A stretch of DNA of 64,000 bases from Paraphaeosphaeria minitans (Eukaryota > Ascomycota > Dothideomycetes > Pleosporales > Didymosphaeriaceae): the NCBI GenBank assembly GCA_015832175.1, contig WJXW01000018.1, positions 558,001-622,000 on the forward strand, given 5' to 3'. The notes under the pieces were generated by a model. The model was not told the DNA's origin. It saw only the letters and a program-made list of their open reading frames with translations, and searched no databases. A program made the translations under genes and the position numbers. Numbering within the stretch: position 1 is the stretch's first letter; every line of letters starts with the position of its first letter. Positions 40,245 through 51,881 of this stretch are shown one piece after another.

Positions 40245-43200
40245 ATGGCCAACAACGCTCCTCGACAACAAGACAAACCCGACACAGACGCGTCCGCCGA
40301 ACGCCGCAGCACCGTCGAAGGATTCCTCGCCAACCTCTTCGCCGACCGCTTCCTCTCCGACAGCCCCGCCACGCCCGCCGATTCTGCGCCCTCGCCGTTG
40401 CCCACAACCAACGTTGCCTTTCTCTCCGCCGAGGCTGACCTCTCGCCGCTTAGCCTTGCCAGCGACCCACGTGCAAGACCTTCTGCCGGGACCGCAGCTC
40501 CGCAAGCCCACATGGGCAGCCCCCCCGTCGACGTCGTCTTCTGCGTCGAAGACACGGTCGGCTTGAAGGGCGACAAGCTCAGCGTTGGCGTGGTAGACCG
40601 CTGCTTTGGCGATGTCGACAGCCACTCTCCGCGGCCCCAGCGCGACTATGGCGAGGACATCGAGCGCCACGACCATGTGTCGACCGACGACTTCGACAAG
40701 TTCATGCGGAGCGGCATTCCCCCGAAAGGCACCGTCCTCGTGTCCTGGCAGACCAAATACAAGACAGAACTGATCCCCGAGGCACGCCTGGAGCTGCTCG
40801 ACAGGGCCTTGTACGTCGGCGATATCGTCAAGCGCACTTTCAAAGACCCCATGAGCGGTACTGTCATCGGGACCAAGGCCGTGTGCACCCTCTTCCCCGC
40901 CACCATGTTCAACCCCGCCAACATCCACCAAGCCCTCAGCGAGGACCATTCGATCCGTGTCGTCCCCGCAGAAGAGCTCATCAACGTGCACGAATACGTC
41001 GAGGGAGCCCTGGTTGTCTACGGTGACTGGGTCGGCCGCATAGACCAGGTCTTTGACGAGGTGGCCGTCAAGCTGGCCAACAACTCCGTGGTCGTCGTGG
41101 AAAACCCGGAAGATTTGGAGTACGAAGATCTCATGATTGAGCGCCTAAGCGTCGGGGACTCGGTGAAGACGAAAAAGGGCAATTTGCGGAGAGGTCGCTG
41201 GAGATACGGGGCCTTTGACCCCAACGTCCGCCCCCAGGGAACGGTTGTTGAAACACGAACCGTATGGATTGACGTACGGTGGCTGACGAGGAGGATCGGC
41301 CCTGGCGCACTGGAGGAGCATGAGGAGCCCCCTGCTCGTCTCTTCACCGATGAAATGGAAGATGCCAGTTTCCGCATATACGACGCAGCACGTTCAGCCG
41401 ACATTTCGCTGCCTTTCGCTGCAAATGGTACCGACCGGTCTTACCAGGTCGCAGAGGTTGCCGTCGGAGACCGCGTGCGATTCAAAGACATTGCAGGTGC
41501 GGCGGTCAAATACGATGGTTCAGTAACCCTGCCGAACGGCTACCCTCAGGGAAAGGTCACACGGCAAGTGCGCACAGAAACCTTGGGATACGATATGAAC
41601 GTTTTCCACGTAATGCAAACGCATACAAAGGTCACGGTGCAATGGCAGGATCTTACTGTTACCGAAGATCTGAGCCCCTCTTTGATCCCCGATCCCAACG
41701 TGGAAGATGACGACGAGGTCTGGCCAGGAGAAGTAATATGCACCAAGGAAGAAGCTGAGGGCCCGGGGCCTGATGTACCCTGGACTTCCAGACCGGCGAA
41801 GGTTGGCATCGTACAGGCTGTCAAATCACATGACCGGTTAGCTACAGTTCGATGGTTCGAGAATCCCACCATTCAATTTCTCGACGAAGACATAATACCT
41901 CCCTCGGAGACCGGGAATCTGTGCGAAGCTACAGAAGATGTTAGTCTATATGACATTCGCTCAACTCCGAGCTTGACCCGCCGACGCGGCGACTTCGTGC
42001 TCGTTCACCCCGACTCCATCGAGCCTCAAGTGCTCCCCAACAATCTGCAAGGGCCTTCATGGTTCGGAGAGGTTATAGACCTAGGCTTAGACGGCAAGAT
42101 CACAGTTAGACTGGGAGCTGCGGATCCGACTCTCGACGTCCGTGTACCGTCCGAAAGGGTCACACTGGCATACAGCAGCGACATGGACAATCTTGGCATG
42201 GAAGGCTCGGAAGACGATGATGAAGAGGACTCCGATGAGGAGAGTGTCTCCGATTTCGATTCTGCGTCTTTCAATGAGATGTGGATCGAGTATGAGGGCA
42301 TGGATGGCGAGCCTATCGAGGGCAATGAAGAGGATTGGTCTACAGAAGATGAAGAGGATTCCGATGGCGACATTTCCATGCCCGATCTTGTTCGCTCAGA
42401 CGATGTTGCAACCTCGAATACCACTCCTGATGCGCACTCGGATGCTGATAAAGCACCTCGCCCTCCCCAGGCGCAGAGTAATGGGACTACAGCAGGTGAG
42501 GAAACCAATGGAGCATTACATCCGCCGTCAGACGCTATACCATCCACTGGCCTCGAGCCTTTCTTAATCTTAGATACCCCGCCGCCGGACGACCATCAAT
42601 ACATCACGAAGAGCCCAGCTTCATCGTCATCTTCCATGCGCCGCATCGCCAAAGAACACAAAATTCTCCGCACCTCACTTCCTCCAAATATCTTCGTTCG
42701 CACGTGGGAATCACGCATGGATCTGCTCCGCGTCCTGATTGTCGGCCCTGAAGACACACCCTACGAATATGCGCCCTTCGTCATTGACTTCTACCTCTCT
42801 TCTGACTATCCACAATTCGCGCCCGAAGCCTTCTTCCACAGCTGGACCAACGGCAACGGCCCCGTAAACCCCAACCTATACGAGGATGGTAAGATTTGTC
42901 TGAGTTTGTTGGGCACGTGGCACGCAGACGAGCGTAACGAGAGCTGGACACCGGGAAAGAGCACGCTGCTTCAGGTTCTTGTGAGTATCATGGGCTTGGT
43001 GCTAGTCAAGGACCCCTACTATAACGAGGCGGGGTACGACGTTCATCGTCAGGCGCAAGAAACGCGACCGAGCAGCGCGCTATATACCGAGCGCTCGTAT
43101 TTCCGGACGAGGGCGTTCATCGTGCATGCTCTTACCAAAGATGTTGCGCCTTTTGCCGAGGAGCTGAGATACCTCTACCGGAACGAGGACGAAGGTGCGC

Positions 43201-43373
43201 CGCGGCTTCTCGACAAAGCCATCGAAGCGTCAAAAGCGGTGCTTGAACGAAGTGCACAGGATAACGACGATGAGCGTGACGGCCTGCGGCGGATCAGTCT
43301 GGGTGCTACGGTCATGCTCAAGAGACAGGTGGAGAAGTTGGAGGAACTGAAGGCACAGCCGAAGGCATCGTGA
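40245..43373 (+). CDS. Giant E2 ubiquitin-conjugating enzyme, UBE2O-like, 1042 aa
   Basis: Single-exon gene. The N-terminal two-thirds carries repeated SH3-like/conserved-region blocks ([56 protein letters not shown]) as in UBE2O. A strongly acidic stretch follows (about 650-720). The C-terminal UBC domain starts near residue 800 ([15 protein letters not shown]) and has the catalytic Cys at 885 in [11 protein letters not shown], then [15 protein letters not shown] and NEAGYD. UBE2O acts as a combined E2/E3 on orphan and misfolded proteins; the fungal role is inferred from family. The start is the first Met; the protein ends with a short coiled tail ([10 protein letters not shown]). Confidence 0.92.
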   Translation: MANNAPRQQDKPDTDASAERRSTVEGFLANLFADRFLSDSPATPADSAPSPLPTTNVAFLSAEADLSPLSLASDPRARPSAGTAAPQAHMGSPPVDVVFCVEDTVGLKGDKLSVGVVDRCFGDVDSHSPRPQRDYGEDIERHDHVSTDDFDKFMRSGIPPKGTVLVSWQTKYKTELIPEARLELLDRALYVGDIVKRTFKDPMSGTVIGTKAVCTLFPATMFNPANIHQALSEDHSIRVVPAEELINVHEYVEGALVVYGDWVGRIDQVFDEVAVKLANNSVVVVENPEDLEYEDLMIERLSVGDSVKTKKGNLRRGRWRYGAFDPNVRPQGTVVETRTVWIDVRWLTRRIGPGALEEHEEPPARLFTDEMEDASFRIYDAARSADISLPFAANGTDRSYQVAEVAVGDRVRFKDIAGAAVKYDGSVTLPNGYPQGKVTRQVRTETLGYDMNVFHVMQTHTKVTVQWQDLTVTEDLSPSLIPDPNVEDDDEVWPGEVICTKEEAEGPGPDVPWTSRPAKVGIVQAVKSHDRLATVRWFENPTIQFLDEDIIPPSETGNLCEATEDVSLYDIRSTPSLTRRRGDFVLVHPDSIEPQVLPNNLQGPSWFGEVIDLGLDGKITVRLGAADPTLDVRVPSERVTLAYSSDMDNLGMEGSEDDDEEDSDEESVSDFDSASFNEMWIEYEGMDGEPIEGNEEDWSTEDEEDSDGDISMPDLVRSDDVATSNTTPDAHSDADKAPRPPQAQSNGTTAGEETNGALHPPSDAIPSTGLEPFLILDTPPPDDHQYITKSPASSSSSMRRIAKEHKILRTSLPPNIFVRTWESRMDLLRVLIVGPEDTPYEYAPFVIDFYLSSDYPQFAPEAFFHSWTNGNGPVNPNLYEDGKICLSLLGTWHADERNESWTPGKSTLLQVLVSIMGLVLVKDPYYNEAGYDVHRQAQETRPSSALYTERSYFRTRAFIVHALTKDVAPFAEELRYLYRNEDEGAPRLLDKAIEASKAVLERSAQDNDDERDGLRRISLGATVMLKRQVEKLEELKAQPKAS

Positions 43374-43607
43374 TTCGGGCTTCTTTTTGCATCGCGAGGA
43401 GTTGGCTTGGCTTGGTATGGCATATTGGGAAGTACTGTATCTCGTTTCAGCTTTGAGGGCGTCGCTGCCAGGGCAGCATAGCATTAGAGCGTGTGCATAT
43501 GCAAATACTTGAATCTGTCACTTGCTCAGAAACAACGTTTTCATGTTCAAACTATCATTACATATCGCGCTACACCACGCCCATGTAGCAGTGTGCCTCC
43601 CTCCACC

Positions 43608-44398
43608 TTATTCACATCCCGTCTGGTTGAACTTTCCTATCCGCGCCCTATCCGACCCCAACGCAACAGCGCGGTCAATCCAAGCCTGCCAACATCAGCA
43701 TCTCCTTCATCACAACATGGGAAGAAAACTCACATCCACCAGCGCAGGCTCGGGCTCCCGCTCCCGGCTCAGTACATACAGCGTCGTCCAATTCTGCGTC
43801 TGCACCAGCGCATGATCGGTGCAGAATTCTAATCCACCCAACCATCAGCCCAATCCATGGAAACCCCCGGCTCACTCCACAACGGCAACTGCAAACGTAC
43901 CTTGCACTATGTAATTCGGCCCCCGACACGCGCCCTCGGGCGTCCCCGGAAACGCGACCGTGAACGCACCGCCCCGCGCGTACGCCGCATCCGCGGGCGT
44001 CGCCGTGCCCTCGATGCGGATCTCTTGGGGTCCTACCGCGGCGGTGTTGACTACGCGCACCGTGCCGTTGGGGTTGGAGGCGTAGGAGGCGGTTACGCAG
44101 CGGGCGCCGGCGGTCGGGCCGAAGGGGGTGCCTGCTACTTGATACCAGGTGCCTAGGTAGGCGGTGAGGTCGAAGTTGGGGGTCGGGCGGGGGTAGAAGC
44201 AGGCGCTGTGGGGGTGTCAGATGGGTTGTGGGAGCATAGGGTGGTTTTTTAGGGTTAGGGGCAGGGGAGGGGAGGGGAGGGGAGGACGGACCCGTCGTAT
44301 AGCGCGTCTTGGACGAGGGGGGTTTGTGATGAGGAGGAGCGTGGGAAGGAGAGCGCCGATGCGGTGGCCGCACTGGTGAGGAGAGTTGTAAAGCGCAT
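43608..44398 (-). CDS. Secreted lipocalin-like protein, 194 aa
   Basis: Four exons rebuilt from splice phase: 44398-44292, 44205-43901, 43828-43734 and 43685-43608. It has a signal peptide (MRFTTLLTSAATASALS). The lipocalin entry motif is YLGTWYQVAGTPF (about residues 53-65; Gly-x-Trp present), followed by alternating beta strands (RCVTASY, GTVRVVNTA, IRIEGTAT, GAFTVAFPG, YIVQEFCTDHALV, WTTLYVLSRE) and a C-terminal helix (AWIDRAVAL). This is the ApoD/bacterial-lipocalin arrangement. Four or more Cys suggest disulfides. Likely binds a small hydrophobic ligand outside the cell. Intron 1 contains a GGGGA repeat. Confidence 0.8.
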
Positions 44399-45275
44399 GG
44401 TATACGATATCTCACTGACTCACTGATTTCCCTCAAGGTTGAGAGACTAGGTAGCAGCACAAGAGAATACCTAGAAGTCTAATATAACTCAATATATCCA
44501 GATGGACACGGTTTTGTCATGTCCCCAACCTTTCACTTTATATTCCTCGCAACTCTTCCTACGTCACCTATACCACCTCGGTCACGGCAAGCTGCATCCG
44601 AAGATATAGACAATTTTACCCCACAAAGTCAACGAAGTTCGCGGTTCCTGGCGTGAACGCGTTGGTGTGGATACATTGCCAAGGCTTGACTTGCATCATC
44701 AATCGTCAAAAGTGGTCTAGGTCGGGGGCAGGGCAGGGCAAGCCAACGTTCGCCGAGGCCGTGCGAAGAGTCGATGCCGTGAGATGTGAGGTGTAGCAAA
44801 GATTCGATGTTGTGGGCGCGTCGGTGTTGGTGTTTTGCAGGAAACGGTGGAGACGGAAAGGTTGAGGTTGACCGCTGGACGAACATCGGTATCTGCGACC
44901 TTGCTATATGTAGGTAGGTACTGGATAGCTGCGCAACACAATACTATGTATGTTCAAGGTATCGCTGTTGTAGCAAGATAAACTCGGTAAGCACTTCTCC
45001 CAGCGTAAATCGGCTTGTGGCCAGTTGTGCTTTACGCGTTACCTACAAACGCGTTGCTTCTCACCGTGTCGAAAGGCGTGATGAGTTCGCTTTACCACAT
45101 TTTCACGCGTCTATTCAGGCTGTTATAGATCATCCTATATCAGCCAGCGTATATTAAGGTCGATTTAAAAATACAATTGCTAGGATGTTGCGCCACTGCA
45201 GCTGGGTATTAAGCCGGGGGTTTGTTTGCGCGGTGCAAGAGCTACGGGATCCTAAGTGAGTACTACCGCAGATGA
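44399..45275. other. Intergenic, no gene seen
   Basis: Promoter of the lipocalin-like gene and then AT-rich DNA. Small minus-strand frames at 44629-44941 lack motifs. A short GTAGGTAGGTAC run lies near 44911. Confidence 0.45.
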
Positions 45276-46640
45276 TTAAGTACCTGGCTCTGCCTTGTTC
45301 ACAGGCAAGAGAGATGTATCATGGATGTTCATGAAGCTAGTCTCATCCACGTCGTCAATCCCTGTGAGATCAATAAGGTCAGATACAATAGATCCAGTTG
45401 CAACCTTGAATGGAGTCGCTACGGGGTCTGATGCTGCAGAGCTGGAAAAGAAGCTCATGCGGGGAGACAAGTTAGAAGAAAACTCGAATGACAGAGCCAA
45501 TGAAGACGTCGCGGAGGATGCTCGACTAGTACCAGTACGCTACGTCGGATGCGCTGAATCTTAGGTACCTGAACGTTTGTATCAACTTGGTCTGCAAGCC
45601 GGATTTAGCAAACCTCCATAAGAGCCAGGAGCATTCCCTTTCGCATATCTTAAAGGCTGATAACGTACCGGTATAGTATCCCCACAAACATTAGTTGTTG
45701 AGACATACTAGACATGACCATTGATTCAGTAGCATGCATAGAAGAGAGTTAATAAACATCCTTCCTCTTGTTCTGCTAAAGTCTTGTCGAGGACTGCGTT
45801 ATCTGTGCTGCGAATGGAGAGCCTCCATTTAGGGCTATAAAATGATAAACCATGCATTGCCAGCTTGGCCCTGTCTCGAAGTAAGATTCTCAAGTAGTCA
45901 GAGCTTGTGGAACTTCGTGGACATAACGCTGCGATGAGGAGGTGTAATGATTCTAATCGCAGTTCAAGCAACGCGGGCTGTCCTTGTATCAACATTAAAA
46001 CATGTCAGAGGCGTCGTTTAGACCGCATTTAGACACTATTGGTCAACACTCATTCTTCATGTAGCCGAATTTACCACATTTCCAGCACAAAACGGCTTGG
46101 ATTGGATGCCATATGGTCCGCGAGTGTAAGACCGGACTTCTTGAGGTGTGAAGGATGAACTTACTCTTCATAGCCTGACAGCCCGCTAACACGATGAACT
46201 TTTCTTTCGTAAAAAGCGTCAATGCATTTAGAAGATTGTCGACAACCTATATCAACTTCCTAGTTGCCCAGAATAATGTAGTGATATCGATGTCATTCCG
46301 CTCAGACCAGATCTTAATAAATCGGTTTCGAGTTTTTTAACGTCTCAGGCTTAGTCGCGCTGCCATGACTCTGATGTAATAACGCTTAAGTAGAACGGTG
46401 GCGTCATCCAAGTCAAAAACGATGCAGATTTTGTAAGTTCAGTTCCTGAAGAACCCCTCAAAGAAGAAGTCAGAGCTATACAGGCACAGGATACCGTTTG
46501 ACACCCTTCCAGACTGCAGGTGACCGATTAAGTGTTCGCACTCAGTCAATCTTTTTTTATATCTCTGAGTGTGTCCCATAAATCGAGCCTTTTGGATGCC
46601 GCCATAACTGAGCTTAAGCCGTATTGTGAACGTCTAAGCC
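45276..46640 (-). mobile_element. RIP-eroded retrotransposon gag-like (zinc-knuckle) remnant, LINE/Tad1-like
   Basis: On the minus strand one frame stays protein-like from about 46640 to 45730, broken by scattered stops. At 46087-46046 it reads a CCHC-type knuckle C-x2-C-x4-Y-x4-C in which the His has become Tyr (CAC to TAC). A second Cys-rich stretch follows and a C-x2-C-x3-H block lies at 45970-45947. Several cysteine knuckles in a row are typical of ORF1 of fungal Tad1/I-type LINEs. The stops are TGA, TAG and TAA, which is what C-to-T change of Arg and Gln codons gives. The S/T-rich frame at 45500-45276 may be the end of the same protein. I infer the element class; no reverse transcriptase was found. 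Confidence 0.55.
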
Positions 46641-48593
46641 TTGTTCGGCGCTACAGACTGCCTGGCATCATTCTATCGTCAGACATAGTGTCATGAACCA
46701 TAATAACAGAAGCCCTAGTTGTCGATCTTATTTGAGCGTTATTAACTTGCTAGCGGCGCCTTATCTTAGCTGTTGCGATGAGCATACATTTTCTTGGCTG
46801 TATACTAGAAATGAAATACTTTAAACAAGAAGGACTAAGCTTATGGAGGACCTCTTTGCTGCAGGATGGGCTGAGTGTCATGCGTGAGGCCTAATATCAT
46901 TCTGCAAGAGGAACCTGAACCACAAATAAAGAGAAAAGCTGATTTTAAGAGCAGATAGTTATTTGAAAATCTTTTAATGCGCTTGTTGGTCGTTTGAACT
47001 GATACTATGACAATAATGTACTGCGTCGCAGCATTACTTCCTCCGCGATTATTGCTTGGATTTGCGAAGCGATAGTTCTGCTAGGTATCGCAGGAGATGC
47101 CTGCTAGAACCTTCTGACTTATTATTAGTGGCGAATATCCTCGTGAAGAAGAGTCTACATTGCAACACACTACTTGTGGTGCAGTCTTATAAGAAGCGTT
47201 CAAGTCTGGCTTTGCACGCGTAGGAGTCTACCATAACCTTCTATGTTGGAGTGGAGGAAGCATGGCTGCTATCACTTCGATGGTTTTTCAAAAGCTAAAT
47301 CTAGCATACTTAGTGGTAAATCGATTCTGAGCTTTGACTGCAAGTTGAGCAAGAGTTAAATAATGAAACCATCATCCAGGCTCGTACCGGATGGTAACTC
47401 GATCTGTGAAGGCTAAATAGTATATAGAAGAATTTAAGCACACAACTACAGGCCGGATGTAGAAAGTCTTACGTACGGGCGGAATGCCTTTCGCTGGCTT
47501 AGGAGGGGAGGAGTTCCGTGTTAAAGGACATACAAACTTCTAGTGTAGGTCTGACAGAATTCTCATGAAGGGTTTGAAAGCGTATTGTTAAGTAATTAAC
47601 AGTTTGAATTGCAATCGCATACTGGGAATAGATACTAAGAATCTCAAATGTCACCGCTTTCGCACGGCTAGAGCTGATCTATTTTCAAACTAACGTGAGC
47701 GTCCGCATGCTTAGAGACGGAACATGTAGAAAGTCAATATATCGTTGTAGTATCTAGTTTTGACATGCTGCTCTGCTTGCTGGGAGGCCCCCTATGGCTT
47801 ACCTACGGAAGGTGCGCCGGCATATAGAGGGCGCACCAGCCTTACCTACCGTACCTATCTAGGCAGCTCCGCCCATCTAGCGAAAGCCATCACTCCTACA
47901 CATCACTCCACAAGGAACCGGAGCGCGCTTAACTGCTTATCTCCAGCCAAGACGTAGGTCGGTGTTGTTGCGCATGCAAAAGAAGGCCCGTAGGCCAGAC
48001 CCACGACGCTGAACGTAAGATTCAACACACACAAGCCCCGCCACGCTCGCATGATACGGCCTTGATGTACTGGAGAAACGGTCATGTGTTGCCCAGACAT
48101 GGATGTACTTTTCCGCCGAGACATTCGGCTTGGTGCCTACGTTCCTATTCGTCGCAAACAACAAGCTGCAAACGTTTTGCCCTGGCTCAACTTGGCACGG
48201 ATGCAGAATTGTATCCAACTGACCGCATGATTGTCGTCGTCCCCCGGATTTTCATTGTTGGCTTTCTGGGAATTCGACCAGGGCGAGTTCTCGGCGCGCT
48301 GAATACCCACCTTGTGCAGGGGTTCTTCACCATTGTACCGTGCGGGGTAAGACTCGGTATACCTGGAGTAGGAGTGGTGCCAAGGGATGGCGGAAATCTT
48401 GCCAAGGCGATACTGCGAGGGATGTGGTTGCACGACATACATATTGTATTTCCAGCAGCCCGTCAGCTCAGGTCTGGCCTAGAAAGATAACCCCACTTGT
48501 TCCACTATCGCGAAACTGACTTTCTTCGAGCCCACCCGTCCAACTATACCGTAGACCCACTTCCCCAGATTGTTCTATCGAGCGAAAGGCGTT
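46641..48593. other. Repeat-derived or gene-poor DNA
   Basis: From about 46600 to 47750 no frame longer than about 60 codons occurs on either strand, which together with AT-rich sequence fits eroded repeat DNA, possibly the 5' part of the retroelement. From 47760 to 48593 short frames on both strands overlap each other and have no domain; this includes the promoter of MFS2. Confidence 0.5.
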
Positions 48594-50508
48594 ATGGCGG
48601 CGAAGAATGTAGAATCGACCATCGAGAGCGGGAAGCATACGAAGCACTATGAGGAGAAGGCGGATCTCGAAGGCGTGAAGCCAGTCGCAGGCGGGAATGT
48701 TGACTACACGGGCAGTGTAGCGAAAACGGATCCAAGAGAGATTGCACTCGTGAGGAAGATTGATTGGAGACTCATGGTATACACCAGCGCGCTCTCGAAA
48801 AGAGCCTATATTCTTGGTGCATGAGGCTAACAACTGTAGCCGACGCTGTGCACCATGTACTTTCTAGTGAGTCGTATCCTCGATGTTCGCGGAGACGTGA
48901 GCTTCGCAAGAGAAGTTCTTCCAAGCCTCGCCAAGAAAGCTTCCAGAAGCCCTGGGCAGGAGTCTCCTATTGTCATATGTGTGCTAACGCAATGAACAGA
49001 ACTACGTAGACCGCAATGCCATCGCACAAGCCCGACTCAACAACCTCGAGGACGACCTGGGCATGTCGGGCGTTCAATTCAATACCACCGTCTCGATCTT
49101 GTTTGTCGGATACGTGCTGATGTACGATACTCCCCAGTACAAAGTCGATATGTCTGGAACATAGACATGTTGTATATACACCCACTGTTGTGACTGTGCT
49201 GATTTTTCCACCTGAGTATAGGCAGGTGCCAAGCAACATGTTGATAACACGGATCAAGCCAGGCATCTATATGAGCGCATGGATGCTCGTGTGGGCGGTC
49301 GTGTCTGGATGTACGGCGCTGGTGCAGAACTTTGGTGGGCTAGTAGCGTGCAGATTCTTCTTGGGGATTACGGAGGCGCCTTTTTATCCAGGGGCGACGT
49401 ACATGCTGAGTATCTTCTACACACGCAAAGGTATGTCTATCGATTGAGAGGCTGAGTTGAGCTAACCAGTGGATAGAGGTTGCCACCAGAATTGCGCTAC
49501 TGTACTGTGCCCAGATTCTGGCGACTGGCTTCTCGGGACTGATTGCGGCCGGTGTTTTTGCCGGCATGGATGGTCTGAGAGGAATTGCCGGCTGGCGATG
49601 GCTATTCATTGTGTAATTGTTGTCTCCGTCCGTGTTCTAGATCATATACTGACTTTGGCCAGCGAGGGCGCAGTGACAGCTTTCGTGTCTATCTTCGGCT
49701 TCTTCTTGCTCCCTAATACTCCTTTGACGACCTCCTGGCTCACTCCTGAGGAGCGTCAGATGGCGCACGAACGCATGGAGCGCGACCGTGTCGGCGACTC
49801 AGGAGAGAAGGTCAGCATGATGGAAGGCCTCAAGCAGGCGTGCAAAGACAAGCGGACTTGGCTCTTCTGTCTGATGCAGAACTTCCACTTGAGCGCTTGC
49901 TCGTTCAACTCATTCTTTCCAACGTAGGTGACCCTTAACCTAAACCTGGCATTGAGAGACGTAGAGCTAACACGACCAGTGTCGTCAAGACTCTCGGTTT
50001 CAACAGGACCATCACACTGGTTCTTACATGCCCACCGTTCCTTTTCGCCGGGGCTGCAGGCATCCTGACTGGATGGAGTTCCGGACGTCTGCACGAGCGC
50101 ACTTGGCACATCACGGCCGGTCTCTTCGTCGCCATCGTAGGATTCGTGATCGCAGCCAGCACCATGAACACGGCCGGTCGCTACATCGCGTGCTTCATCT
50201 TCCCTGTGGGCGCCTACTCAGTCAATTCGGTCATCATCGGCTGGGCTTCGTCCACACTGAGCCAGACGAAAGAGAAAAAGGCTGTTGTCTTGGCCATGAC
50301 GAATGTGGGAGGCCAGATTGGATACATCTACGGCGCGTACCTGTGGCCGGATTCTGATTCGCCGCGGTATGGTATTGGGTTTGGTGCGAGTGCTGGGTTC
50401 GCGCTGCTGAGCATTGCGTGTGCATGGGCGATTCGGGTGATGCTCATCAAGGAGAACAAGAAGTTGAAAGAGTCGACGGATGAGCACATCAATCTATACG
50501 GATACTAG
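48594..50508 (+). CDS. MFS transporter 2, DAL5/tartrate-type anion:cation symporter, 488 aa
   Basis: Seven exons: 48594-48776, 48840-48866 (27 nt), 49000-49121, 49222-49430, 49477-49612, 49663-49923 and 49980-50508. The tiny second exon (PTLCTMYFL) is required to complete TM1 and joins to NYVDRNAIAQAR, the family's D-R motif. Further marks are GIYMSAWMLVWAVVSG, FFLGITEAPFYPGATYMLS, GWRWLFIVEG, a charged middle loop (WLTPEERQMAHERM), and SSTLSQTKEKKAVVLAMTNVGGQIGYIYGAYLWP in the second half. The same family as MFS1 (497 aa) but only distantly similar. It stands apart from the catabolic cluster, so its substrate is not suggested by neighbours. Confidence 0.92.
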
Positions 50509-50934
50509 GGTGACCTGCGAGACATGACTCCTGCGCCAGTTGCTCCAGCGGCTGAATGAGAGCAGAGAGCGACGAGACCACGATAACGGCCAATGATACA
50601 TATAGGTACCTAAGAGATTTGAACTGATTCGGAGATAAACCTCTGCAATGGACTGTGATGCGAAAACAATGATTGTAAGGTCACAAGTTCAAAGAACCTA
50701 GGTGCCTACCTACAGCCGTTGCCAAGCGACCAAGGAAAGCACAGCCTCGTTCATCCTACAGTCGCAGCCTAGGTACCTACTAATAATCCGCTCTTGCCTT
50801 TGCCTGTTGCGATGCCTCCCTGATTTCTGAATCGCCATGCGCATACACAGCGCGCCCATTTCCTTCCCTGACACGCGCCGTTGCGCACTTCACAATCACC
50901 GCCAGATCTTCACCGCCGTCGCAACGACCTCAAG
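50509..50934. other. Intergenic with TAGGTACC motifs
   Basis: 3' region of MFS2 and promoter of the tetraspan gene; TAGGTACCTAAG and TAGGTACCTAC occur near 50604 and 50770. Confidence 0.5.
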
Positions 50935-51881
50935 ATGCCGTCCTACACCCTCCGCATCTTCCTCTACCTCGCCCCCTCCCTCCTCCTTGTTCTGCCTTTC
51001 TCCGCCCTACTGGTTATCCTCGAGCGCGTCACCCAGTCCCTCTTCCGCTCCCATACGTCACGCGACTTCCGCTCCGGCTCCGTGGGCATCTTCTTCGACA
51101 CCGACCTCACCATCGATGAAGACTACTCTCCGACATGGGCGTTGCTCGGTGTGAGCGTGCTCGGCATACTGCTCTCGTGTTTCAGTGCAGCGGGCATGTG
51201 GGAGCTGCGGCGCGTAGATGGGACGCGGGGTGCGGGGCAGCGCGTGTGGTGCTGGGGTGTCATCGCGATGAACGCTATCATACTGGGGGCGAGCGTGGGT
51301 GTGCTGGCCTGGACGAGCAGCCTACAGGCGGCGCAGAGCGGAGTGGATCTGAAGAGCGGCGACGAGTATACGCGGGAGACGTGGCTGTGCCGGGTTGATG
51401 CACTGTACGCAGATGAGCAGTGGGCGGGGAGCGCATGTGGGACTTCGGTAAGCTTTGCCTGCCCAACTTTGAAACTGTTTCGGTCTAATGTAGCATACAG
51501 AAAGCGATGCGCTTCATGCTCATCCCGGTCGTTGTCGGCTCTCTCCTGGCCATCGTTGCTGTGTGTTTTGCGGCAAAACCTCGAGGCGGTACTGCCTGGC
51601 TGTTTCGCGGGCAGGGTCGCTATGGAGGCTTCCAGAGCGTGTATGAGATGGGACCCCAAGGACCTCCACCACAGTACCAGCATGTGCCCCCGCAGTTCTA
51701 TCCCATGCCTCAGGCCTACCCGCAGCAAGGATATCCGCAACAGGGCTATGCACAGCCTGGGTATGCGATGCCACCACAGGGCTTTCAACCAGGACCGTAT
51801 CAACCCACCCCGGGCCCATATGCATCTGCGCTGCCGATACAAAAAAGCGCGACTGCAGGTGATCAGCCTGTCTTCCGATGA
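50935..51881 (+). CDS. Tetraspan membrane protein with Pro/Gln/Tyr-rich tail, 297 aa
   Basis: Two exons, 50935-51447 and 51501-51881, phase 0 (GTAAGC..TACAG). There are four hydrophobic segments: about residues 5-27 (FLYLAPSLLLVLPFSALLV), 64-85 (WALLGVSVLGILLSCFSAAG), 101-123 (GVIAMNAIILGASVGVLAW) and 174-195 (FMLIPVVVGSLLAIVAVCFAA). A Cys-containing loop precedes the last helix. The cytosolic tail has repeats of the type YPQQGYPQQGYAQPGY, a low-complexity segment common in fungal membrane scaffold proteins. The topology suggests a plasma-membrane tetraspan (SUR7/claudin-like shape), but no diagnostic motif confirms that. Confidence 0.75.

Noticed and set aside
40197..40991. 264-codon open frame on the minus strand
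   Set aside because: Antisense of the UBE2O-like gene, Gly/Val/Glu-rich, and the sense product has clear domains.
43675..44460. 261-codon minus-strand frame rich in Pro/Arg/His
   Set aside because: Out-of-frame shadow of the lipocalin-like gene; the spliced frame has a signal peptide and GxW motif.
48062..48490. 142-codon plus-strand frame before MFS2
   Set aside because: No domain, opposite-strand frames of similar length overlap it, and it has no splice or promoter support.
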